Below are positions 57,514 through 64,000 of a DNA stretch of 64,000 nt, in pieces. The DNA comes from Rhodospirillales bacterium (GTDB lineage Bacteria > Pseudomonadota > Alphaproteobacteria > SP197). The stretch covers positions 151,433 to 215,432 of the forward strand of contig JACONG010000004.1 in NCBI GenBank assembly GCA_014323865.1, given 5' to 3'. A program made the translations under genes and the position numbers. Position 1 is the first letter of the stretch. The number at the start of each line of letters is the position of its first letter. Below the pieces are notes generated by a model. It did not search any database. It was not told where the DNA came from and saw only the letters and a list, made by a program, of their open reading frames with translations.

Positions 57514-57663
57514 ATGACAACCAGTGATTTTGACGTCTCGACCGCCGTCATGCCCGCAGAGTGACAGCCGCACGAGGCGGTCTGGCGGCGCGACAGCGGG
57601 TCGATCTTCGTCAAGGACGGCGCGGGCCGGTTGACGGCGACGTCCGCCCCGCCGCACCCATGA
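57514..57663 (+). pseudogene. Agmatine deiminase relic with nonsense mutation
   Basis: ATG 57514: MTTSDFDVSTAVMPAE-stop (TGA, 57562-57564)-QPHEAVW. Agmatine deiminases start with MPAEW-x-PHEAVW, so TGA replaces the Trp codon. The frame then jumps to RRDSGSIFVKDGAGRLTAT, a later catalytic block; about 70 residues are lost, and the rest is absent. Ends at 57663. It sits directly behind the crotonase. Confidence 0.7.
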
Positions 57664-57699
57664 GTGATCCATCATAATTAGGATATTGGGCGAAATCTC

Positions 57700-57860
57700 A
57701 GTTTCGGCCCCCCTCTCCCGAGACCGGAAGAGGGTCGAGGTGAGGGTTGATGGTGCAACATATGGCTCCGACAGGTCCCCCTCATCCAGCTTCGACTGGG
57801 CTCGGCGTTGCCGCCCCAGGTCTGCGCATCCCTCTCCCCGGACGTGCCGGGAAGCCGTGG
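57700..57860. repeat. Intergenic repeat-like C/T-rich block
   Basis: CCCCTCTCCCGAGACCGG with AGAGGGTCGAGGTGAGGG (57707-57747), then CCCCCTCATCC and CCCTCTCCCCGGACGTGCCG; arms such as CCCTCT/AGAGGG are inverted. This resembles widespread proteobacterial CCCTCTCCC intergenic repeats. No gene is present from 57664 to 57978. Confidence 0.4.
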
Positions 57861-57978
57861 TCGGACGCACCCTGCTTGTCACGCCCAAACCGACTTCACA
57901 GAGGGTGCAAAAAAGTGTTGCTTGCGGCCTCAGGGAAGACCAACGTCCGCAGTCAGATTTGTCCGAGGGAGAACGGCG

Positions 57979-59019
57979 ATGGCCGATACGACGGGCGAGC
58001 AGACCTTTACCCCCAACGATCCGCGCAAACCGTGGCTCTGGCATCCTGAATTGCCGATCGAGCTGCCGCCGCTGTTCACGTGGCCGCTGAAGCCGATCGC
58101 GTTTCTGCGCTGGTTCTGCGGCCGGGGATTCCTTCTCTCGGTCAGCTGGCTCTACTTCGGCTTGGCTGCGATCGCCTGGTACTTCACGCCCTCGCTGGAG
58201 CGCATGACGACCTTCGAGGCTGGCTGGATCGCCGAGATCTGGTTACGCAATGCCATCCTGTTCTCTGTCGTCACCGGCGGGCTGCACCTGTGGTTCCACA
58301 CCTTCCGGGGCCAGGGCGACACGCACAAGTTCGATCCCAAGCCGCTCGACGTGAAGAGCAAGAAGTTCCTGTTCGGTGATCAGGTCTGGGACAACATGTT
58401 CTGGAGCATCGTGAGCGGGGTCACGCTTGTGACGGCCTATGAGGTTTTGATCTGGTGGTGCTGGGCCAACGGTTACGTCGGCTGGCTCGGTTTCGACGAC
58501 AGCCCGGTCTGGTTCCTCGGCTTCTTCTTCTTCATCATCGTGTTCGAGACCGCGCACTTCTATGTCGTGCACCGTCTGTTGCACTGGAGGCCGCTCTATC
58601 GCTTCCACGACCTGCACCATAGCAACGTCAACATCGGTCCGTGGTCGGGTCTCTCCATGCACCCGGTCGAGCACGTCTTCTATCTGAGCTCGCTGCTGCT
58701 GCACGTGGCGATCGCCTCGCACCCCCTCCACATGCTGTTCCACAGCTTCTACCTCACGACCGGCGCCAGCGTCGGGCACACCGGGTTCCAGGACCTCAAC
58801 GTGAAGGGCAGGAAGATGGTCGATACTGGGACGCTGTTCCATCAGCTTCACCACCGCTACTACAACTGCAACTACGGTCAGATGCTGGTGCCGCTCGACA
58901 AGTGGTTCGGCAGCTTCCACGACGGCACCGCCGAGGCCACAACCCGGATCATGAAGCAGAACCTGCGCATGAAAGCCGGCATGCCGAAGGCGGCGGCTCC
59001 GGCTTCGGGCAGCGACTGA
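57979..59019 (+). CDS. Sterol desaturase/fatty acid hydroxylase-family membrane protein
   Basis: 346 aa from ATG 57979 (GAGGGAG). Several transmembrane helices (about 49-68, 88-105, 149-170, 178-199). Di-iron histidine clusters H-x(3-4)-H, H-x-x-HH and H-x-x-HH: HFYVVHRLLHW, YRFHDLHHSNVNIGPWSG and LFHQLHHRYYNCNYGQ. Hydroxylates or desaturates a lipid or sterol-like substrate. Ends 4 bases from the convergent GST gene. Confidence 0.92.
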   Translation: MADTTGEQTFTPNDPRKPWLWHPELPIELPPLFTWPLKPIAFLRWFCGRGFLLSVSWLYFGLAAIAWYFTPSLERMTTFEAGWIAEIWLRNAILFSVVTGGLHLWFHTFRGQGDTHKFDPKPLDVKSKKFLFGDQVWDNMFWSIVSGVTLVTAYEVLIWWCWANGYVGWLGFDDSPVWFLGFFFFIIVFETAHFYVVHRLLHWRPLYRFHDLHHSNVNIGPWSGLSMHPVEHVFYLSSLLLHVAIASHPLHMLFHSFYLTTGASVGHTGFQDLNVKGRKMVDTGTLFHQLHHRYYNCNYGQMLVPLDKWFGSFHDGTAEATTRIMKQNLRMKAGMPKAAAPASGSD

Positions 59020-59022
59020 GGC

Positions 59023-59727
59023 TCAGCCGCCCGCCTGTTCGATGGCGGTGCGGGCGGTTTGCTGGAAGAGCATCCTGCGCTCTTCCTCGGTCACCTCGCC
59101 GCGGTCGGCACGCTTGAGCAGGTCGACCGCGCGCTGCACGGCGGGCCGCTCCTTCACCCGCTGGCGCCAGGCCCTGACATTCGGGAAGTCATCAAGGCTG
59201 GCGGTGAGCGGCTTGGCGATCAGAACCCATGGCCAGCACTGCATGTCGGCCACTGAATAGTCCGAACCCACGATCCAGTCGCGGCCCTCCAGGCGCCGTT
59301 CCAGAACCCCGAGACAACGGTCGTACTCGTTGCGGTAGCGCCCCAGCGCGTAAGGATGCTCACCCGGCGCATAGTTCACGAAGTGCGAGAGCTGGCCCGC
59401 CATCGGGCCCTGATTGCCGGTCTGCCAGAAGAGCCACTCCAGGGTCTCTTTCTCGAGCAGCGGATCGGCCGCCATGAAGCGGCCGGTCTTGCGCGCGAGA
59501 TAGAACATGATCGCGCCGGACTCGAAGACCGGCACGGGGGCGCCCGCAACGTCGTGGTCGAGAATGGCCGGCATGCGGTGGTTCGGGCTGATGCGCATGA
59601 AGTCCGCCTTGAATTGATCGCCCCTGGAGATGTTGACCGGAATCAGGTTGTAGGGCTCACCCAGCTCCTCGAGCAGGATCGCCACCTTCCAGCCGTTCGG
59701 TGTGGGCCAGTAGTAGAAGTCGATCAT
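59023..59727 (-). CDS. Glutathione S-transferase, YfcG/YghU-like
   Basis: 234 aa from ATG 59727 (GGAAGGA). Thioredoxin-fold start IDFYYWPTPNGWKVAILLEE, typical of nu-class GST (N-capping TPNG instead of Cys/Ser), FMRISPNHRMPAILDHD and FESGAIMFYLARKTGRFMAA. C-terminal helical domain with SDYSVADMQCWPWVLI. Such enzymes show disulfide-bond reductase activity on small thiols. Confidence 0.92.
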   Translation of the reverse strand: MIDFYYWPTPNGWKVAILLEELGEPYNLIPVNISRGDQFKADFMRISPNHRMPAILDHDVAGAPVPVFESGAIMFYLARKTGRFMAADPLLEKETLEWLFWQTGNQGPMAGQLSHFVNYAPGEHPYALGRYRNEYDRCLGVLERRLEGRDWIVGSDYSVADMQCWPWVLIAKPLTASLDDFPNVRAWRQRVKERPAVQRAVDLLKRADRGEVTEEERRMLFQQTARTAIEQAGG

Positions 59728-59751
59728 GGCTTTTCCTTCCGCCTCCCAACG

Positions 59752-59847
59752 TGTCATCCCGGCCAGGCGAAGCGCGAGCCTGGACCTCGACAGATATGTG
59801 CCGCCCTCTTGATGTCCCGGGTTTTTCTATGGTTGCCCGGAATGACA
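59752..59847. repeat. REP-like element, family 2, copy 2 (complete)
   Basis: Begins GTGTCATCCCGGCCAGGCG, with GAGCCTGGACCTCGACAG, and ends GCCCGGAATGACA, giving inverted termini (TGTCAT / ATGACA). The left part matches 9508-9554. It fills the spacer between the CaiB and GST genes. Confidence 0.6.
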
Positions 59848-59858
59848 TGTCAGGGGAT

Positions 59859-61070
59859 TCACCCCGCCGCTTGCTTCACAGCCTCGCCGAACACGCCGGC
59901 ATCGCGCAGTCCGGCGATCTCGTCGGCGGTGAGACCTGCCTCCGCCAGCACCTCGTCGGTGTGTTCGCCCAGGAGCGCACCGGGCTGGCGCAGTTCGAAA
60001 TCGGTCTTCGAGAAGCGCGCGGCGGGTCGAGCCTGGCGCAGATTGCCGGCGACCTCGTGGCGGTGTTCGAAAATGATGCCGTTGGCCGTGATCTGCGGAT
60101 GCGAGATCATGTCGCTGCGGGTCAGCACCGGCGCACAGGGAACGCCCTCGGCCTCCAGGATCTCCAGCCATTCGGTGGCGGTGCGGGTGCGCAAGGCCTC
60201 CTGAGTCAGTTCCAGCCGGTCGTTGATGTTGCGGTGGCGGTCAGTCGCCGTCTTGAAGCGCGGGTCCTCCAGCCACTCGGGCTTGTCGAGTGCACGGGTC
60301 AGCGCCAGCCATTCCTTGTCCTGCTGCACGGCGACCGAGATATAGCCGTCAGCGGTCTCGTAGATCAGGTCAATGAAGCTCTGCGCGCGCTGCTGCGGGA
60401 CGTGGCGGTCGACCAAAGTCTGGCTTTCCATGTCTGAACCCCAGAGGAAGGCCACCACGCTGTCGAGCATGGAGAGCGCGATCGCTTGGCCCTCACCGGT
60501 GCGCTCGCGGTTGAAGAGCGCTGCGGTGATCGCCTGGGAAGCGACCATGCCAGTCAGCTTGTCGGGCAGGATCGTGCGGACCAGGCGCGGGCGCTCTTCG
60601 TCGGAGCCCGCCTGAATGGTCGTCAGACCCGAGAGCGCCTGGATCAGCGGGTCATAGACGGGCTTGGCGGCATAGGGGCCGGTGAAGCCGAAGCCCGTGA
60701 TCGCGGTGTAGATGATCCGCGGCGAGCGCTCGCGCACGGCTGCTTCGCCGACGCCGATGCGTTTGGCCACGCCGGGCCGGAAGTTCTGTACCAGCACGTC
60801 CGCATCCTCGATCAGACGCAGCAGGGCTGCGAGTCCGCCGGGTTTCTTCAGATCGATCGTGACAGAGCGCTTGTTGCGGTTGTTGTTGAGGAACGAGGTG
60901 GCGAGCTTGCCTTCGCTCCTGGAGACGACCCGCGTGTGGTCGCCGCCCGCGGCCGGGTTCTCGACCTTGATGACATCGGCACCCTGGTCGGCAAGCACCA
61001 TCGTTGTCGCCGGCCCCGACACCATGCTGGTGAGATCGATGACGCGGACACCGTGAAGCGGTCCTGGCAT
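59859..61070 (-). CDS. CaiB/BaiF CoA-transferase family protein
   Basis: 403 aa from ATG 61070. Family III CoA-transferase: GVRVIDLTSMVSGPATTMVL, LADQGADVIKVENPAAGGDH, SVTIDLKKPGGLAALLRLIE, VQNFRPGVAKRIGVG, catalytic Asp in RTILPDKLTGMVASQAITAA, and GEGQAIALSMLDSVVAFLWG. Moves CoA between carboxylic acids; substrates unknown. Normal length. Confidence 0.94.
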   Translation of the reverse strand: MPGPLHGVRVIDLTSMVSGPATTMVLADQGADVIKVENPAAGGDHTRVVSRSEGKLATSFLNNNRNKRSVTIDLKKPGGLAALLRLIEDADVLVQNFRPGVAKRIGVGEAAVRERSPRIIYTAITGFGFTGPYAAKPVYDPLIQALSGLTTIQAGSDEERPRLVRTILPDKLTGMVASQAITAALFNRERTGEGQAIALSMLDSVVAFLWGSDMESQTLVDRHVPQQRAQSFIDLIYETADGYISVAVQQDKEWLALTRALDKPEWLEDPRFKTATDRHRNINDRLELTQEALRTRTATEWLEILEAEGVPCAPVLTRSDMISHPQITANGIIFEHRHEVAGNLRQARPAARFSKTDFELRQPGALLGEHTDEVLAEAGLTADEIAGLRDAGVFGEAVKQAAG

Positions 61071-61253
61071 GGGAACTCCCGGAAATCGTCAAGGCGGCGC
61101 GGAAAGAGTGGTATCGTGCGGCATCTGATGCAAGGGTTGCCCGGGTGGCCGAGTGCATATGGCATCGTGACGGCTTGGTCTGTTTCATGGTGCGTTGGAC
61201 AGTTGTAGGCTGTTTCACAATTCGGCATGGAAGCCGTTGCCTTGGGGAAGGAT

Positions 61254-64000
61254 ATGGCGTCAGAAGACAAGCCTCACGAGTCAGGTTCAGAGCAGAGTTG
61301 GTTCTCGCGGCAGCGTATCGGGTTGAAGCGTGTGACTTTTTTGATTCTCGCGCTGTTGCTGATTGGCTATGCGCTGGTTTCGGACGACGCCGGGAACGGG
61401 TCGACTGATGAAGGTACACCCTCGGAAGTTCTGCGCAGCATCGAGACGTTGAAGCAGTGGCTCAGCCAGACGGAACTCTGGCTCGGCATCGGTTTCCTGA
61501 TCCTGATCGTACTCTTGCTTTCCTTCGCCCGCGGGTGGTTCTCGCGGCAGCATTTCGGGCTGAAGCGTGTGATTGTTTGGCTTCTCCTGACCGCGATGCC
61601 GCTGATTGGCTATGTTGTCTATAAGCTGGTTTCGGGCGACGCCGGGAACGGGTCGACTGATGAAGGCACACTCTCGGAAGGCCTGCGCAGCATCGAGACG
61701 CTGAAGCAGTGGCTCAGCCGCAAGGAACTCTGGATCGGCATCGTTTTGCTGATCCTGATCGTACTCTTGCCTCCCTATACGAGCTGGACCCGGCTTGTAG
61801 CCCGGCGTTTCGATGCCGATTCCGCCGTGATCGACGGGCACGACACGATGCCGGAGGACTCGCGCGATCGGGCCGAGGTCGTGGCCCGTGACCTGCGTGT
61901 GCGCGCGCGCCGTCAGCGATCTCTCTCAATGGTGTTCCTGATATTGGGCCTCTCGGTGCTGCTGGGCGGCTTCTACTTCGTCCTGTTCCTCGCCCCGATC
62001 CTCGATCTGAGCGACGAACACCAGCGCAGGCTCAACCGTATCAAGAAGGTCCCCGACGAGGTCCAGTGGGTTATCGACAACGCAAACGGTTGGTTTCATG
62101 TCCAGCCACTCGGCACCTCTCATGTCGCTGGCGTCGAGGTTCTCGATCCGGAGACAGATCTTGTCGTCGCATGGCTGCGGGACACGCCTGAGCTGGCGGT
62201 CAGCATGGACGGCTTCGAGACAACACCGGATTCCCTCGATCTCTCGAAAGTCTGCGGCTTCGGCAAAGACGAACGGATTGTCGACCTTAAGCCCATCGCC
62301 TTCGGCGTTGCCGCCATTCTGGGTAACAAAGGTACGCTCACCGTCTGCGTTCTCGAAGAAGACAAGGCCGAGCGACTCGACGCCCTCTTGCTGAGGCTCG
62401 AAGGAGCTTCGTCCTCGGAGGACGTGAAACCGCGTCTGATGGTCGCAGTGGCAGATGTTGAGACCCGAGGCACCAAAGACTCGAAAGTAACCGTACTGGT
62501 TGGGGCCTTGCACGCATCAGGCGAAGCCAATCTGGCCCGATTCAATCTACGGGAAATGAACGAAACACCGTCCTCGGAGGAAGAAAGGACAAAACCGAAA
62601 GTATCCGACGATCCTATCACGCTCTCCGCAGAGGAACTCTCGCCCATGAAGTTATCGGACGAGTGGTTCACGGCACTGGACATTCATCACGACGCAGATT
62701 CTGCAGTTCTGATGGGAAACCACGGCACACTCGCTATGGTGTCGTTCAGGAATGCGAAACCGCAAGTTCCCTACTATTTCGACAAGGTCCAGCCAACTCC
62801 CTTTTCCGACTCTGCCGCTAAACTGCGCCTCGCTAGCATCCACGATAAGCTCTACATCTATGAACCGTCGACATCCCGGCTCATGTCATCTCTCGATCCC
62901 CGAAGCGTGATCGATCTGCGATCAGAGATGGGTTTTTCAGCGAACGACGCTCTGAAAAAAGAGAATCTGGAGAAACTGGTGGAAGCGCCAGGAGGTCTTC
63001 TCGCCTTCGGCAGCCATGGATCAGCCCTCCGATTTGACCCTGAGCAGGTCGCGCTTCACACATCCAAACCCAAACCAGTCAACTTTCGGCAAGCCGAACA
63101 TTTCAATGAGAATGAGGAATTGAATTACGTTTTTACATCAGACGATGGTCGGGTGATCGTTGTAACGGGCGACGAAGGTTCATTCGTTATCTCACGGGAT
63201 GGTGGGGAAACGTGGTCGGCAAGCCCCCGGGTGCCGTCGATCGATGAACGTACAGATGAACGTATACGTGCCGCATCTACGCTGCCGGACGATTTCGTCT
63301 GGGGCAGCATCAGGGACAGCACCATTCTCAACGATGACCAAACGGTTGCCGCATGGGACGACGCTGGTTCGCTGGCCCTCTCGGATGACGGTGGAATGAC
63401 GTGGCGCGTCACCGTGAACTTTCGGGAAGACGATAAATTCCGCGATTCCGAATGGGTGCGGGACGTTCAGTTCCTCGAAGAAGATAAAATGATCGCTGTT
63501 CGGGGCGATGAAGGTTCATTCGTTATCTCACTGGATGGCGGGGCGACGTGGTCGGCAAGCCCCCGGGTGCTGTCGACCGATGAATATATAGATGAACGTA
63601 TACGTGCCGAACGCATACTGCCGGGCGAGTTCGTCTTGGACAGCATCATTCTTAACGATGGCCAAACGGTTGCCGCGTGGGACGACGCTGGTTCGCTGGC
63701 CCTCTCGGATGACGGTGGAATGACGTGGCCTGTCACCGAGAACTTTCGGGAAGACGATAAATTCCGCGATTCCGAATGGGTGGAGCACGTTCGGTTCCTC
63801 GAAGATAACATGATCGCTGTTTGGGGCCACGAAGGTTCATTCGTTATCTCACTGGATGGCGGGGCGACGTGGTCGGCAAGCCCCCGGGTGCTGTCGACCG
63901 ATGAATATATAGATGAACGTATACGTGCCGAACGCATACTGCCGGGCGAGTTCGTCTTGGACAGCATCATTCTTAACGATGGCCAAACGGTTGCCGCGTG
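61254..64000 (+). CDS. Large multi-pass membrane protein with Asp-box repeat ectodomain (partial)
   Basis: At least 915 residues; open at the right edge. ATG 61254 lies behind a purine-rich GGGGAAGG; ATG 61227 is an in-frame alternative. N-terminal half: five hydrophobic helices, about 26-41, 76-90, 105-125, 160-175 and 223-250; the first four come from a tandem duplication. A soluble region follows (about 250-630) with beta-rich pattern (WFHVQPLGTSHVAGVEVLDP). From about 640 Asp-box motifs S-x-D-x-G-x-T-W recur: SRDGGETW (647-654), SDDGGMTW (710-717), SLDGGATW (759-766), SDDGGMTW (818-825), SLDGGATW (866-873), indicating a beta-propeller like sialidase/BNR or Ycf48-type proteins. No sialidase FRIP or catalytic signature is evident. 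G+C is visibly lower than in neighbours. Confidence 0.8.
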   Translation, partial: MASEDKPHESGSEQSWFSRQRIGLKRVTFLILALLLIGYALVSDDAGNGSTDEGTPSEVLRSIETLKQWLSQTELWLGIGFLILIVLLLSFARGWFSRQHFGLKRVIVWLLLTAMPLIGYVVYKLVSGDAGNGSTDEGTLSEGLRSIETLKQWLSRKELWIGIVLLILIVLLPPYTSWTRLVARRFDADSAVIDGHDTMPEDSRDRAEVVARDLRVRARRQRSLSMVFLILGLSVLLGGFYFVLFLAPILDLSDEHQRRLNRIKKVPDEVQWVIDNANGWFHVQPLGTSHVAGVEVLDPETDLVVAWLRDTPELAVSMDGFETTPDSLDLSKVCGFGKDERIVDLKPIAFGVAAILGNKGTLTVCVLEEDKAERLDALLLRLEGASSSEDVKPRLMVAVADVETRGTKDSKVTVLVGALHASGEANLARFNLREMNETPSSEEERTKPKVSDDPITLSAEELSPMKLSDEWFTALDIHHDADSAVLMGNHGTLAMVSFRNAKPQVPYYFDKVQPTPFSDSAAKLRLASIHDKLYIYEPSTSRLMSSLDPRSVIDLRSEMGFSANDALKKENLEKLVEAPGGLLAFGSHGSALRFDPEQVALHTSKPKPVNFRQAEHFNENEELNYVFTSDDGRVIVVTGDEGSFVISRDGGETWSASPRVPSIDERTDERIRAASTLPDDFVWGSIRDSTILNDDQTVAAWDDAGSLALSDDGGMTWRVTVNFREDDKFRDSEWVRDVQFLEEDKMIAVRGDEGSFVISLDGGATWSASPRVLSTDEYIDERIRAERILPGEFVLDSIILNDGQTVAAWDDAGSLALSDDGGMTWPVTENFREDDKFRDSEWVEHVRFLEDNMIAVWGHEGSFVISLDGGATWSASPRVLSTDEYIDERIRAERILPGEFVLDSIILNDGQTVAA
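61299..61784 (+). repeat. Tandem in-gene duplication of a membrane module
   Basis: Copy 1 (61299-61535, 79 codons) and copy 2 (61536-61784, 83 codons) share WFSRQ, GLKRV, LIGY, DAGNGSTDEGT, LRSIETLKQWLS, ELW-GI and LILIVLL. Each encodes two helices. The DNA similarity remains high (for example GATGCCGGG-type GACGCCGGGAACGGGTCGAC in both), so the duplication is recent or under homogenisation. Confidence 0.85.
63174..64000 (+). repeat. Long tandem repeats in the Asp-box region
   Basis: The sequence GAAGGTTCATTCGTTATCTC begins units at 63174, 63510 and 63831 (periods 336 and 321 bases, 112 and 107 codons). Units 2 and 3 are almost identical at the DNA level up to the window edge (for example GGCGGGGCGACGTGGTCGGC in both). 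Each unit holds two Asp-box motifs. Recent expansion or gene conversion is likely; assembly across this region may be difficult. Confidence 0.85.

Noticed and set aside
52206..57564. Reading TGA as tryptophan or selenocysteine genome-wide
   Set aside because: Many intact genes here end correctly with TGA at family-typical lengths (glpR, glpD, SDR, xth), and no SECIS-like or tRNA-Sec context is seen; nonsense mutation in decayed genes is simpler.
61254..64000. Sialidase activity from the Asp-boxes
   Set aside because: Asp-boxes alone are structural; no FRIP motif, catalytic Asp/Tyr/Glu pattern or arginine triad is visible in the part present.
1..64000. Insertion sequences, prophage, CRISPR array or rRNA operon
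   Set aside because: No transposase, integrase, phage structural gene, regularly spaced repeat or rRNA sequence was recognised on either strand.

Overview
The window is a high-G+C chromosomal segment of an alphaproteobacterium, probably a free-living, possibly marine heterotroph. Evidence for this is the density of TRAP and ABC solute transporters, the hslV-hslU order, the rho and purH protein types, a GlpV-type glycerol-binding protein, and enzymes for N-methylated compounds (creatinase, a BCCT carrier, a GbcA-like Rieske oxygenase). The assignment rests on protein character only; species or family cannot be named.

Layout. 1-4.2 kb: glycerol cluster, with a periplasmic glycerol-type ABC binding protein (minus, cut by the window edge) divergent from glpR-glpD. 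4.2-8 kb: small membrane protein, SDR, a broken enolase-superfamily gene overlapping an unusual barrel-plus-FGE fusion. 8-16.3 kb: housekeeping (hslVU, purH, rho) with a GNAT, a methyltransferase and a CMD protein. 17-23 kb: an apparent operon dctP-dctQ-dctM-glpK, in which a TRAP transporter is linked to glycerol kinase and the small permease carries an N-terminal TM2-like domain. 23-30 kb: two-domain polyphosphate:AMP phosphotransferase, fasciclin, SOUL, SDR, small operon, tRNA-Arg(CCU), LysE, EamA-like. 30-34 kb: BCCT carrier, rhodanese, galE. 34-40 kb: five-gene polyamine-type ABC transporter plus creatinase operon. 40-50 kb: Sel1 protein, Rieske oxygenase, amidase, GMC oxidoreductase overlapping a mandelate-racemase-type enzyme, 2OG-Fe oxygenase. 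50-61 kb: YifB, cupin, a second TRAP system, exonuclease III, crotonase, fatty acid hydroxylase, GST, CaiB. 61.2-64 kb: a large multi-pass membrane protein with an Asp-box repeat ectodomain, running off the edge.

Two features stand out. First, about eleven gene relics (deletions, frameshifts, TGG-to-TGA nonsense changes) lie between intact genes: enolase superfamily, beta-rich protein, gamma-glutamyltransferase, ATP-grasp, amidase, gamma-glutamylcyclotransferase joined to an M24 peptidase fragment, an unknown protein, AzgA permease, NTP transferase, agmatine deiminase. Nitrogen and purine salvage functions appear over-represented. Second, a roughly 70-bp structured element follows (and overlaps the stop codons of) both glpD and rho in the same orientation relative to the gene, with wobble and covarying changes in its stem.

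No insertion sequence, prophage, CRISPR array or rRNA gene was seen.
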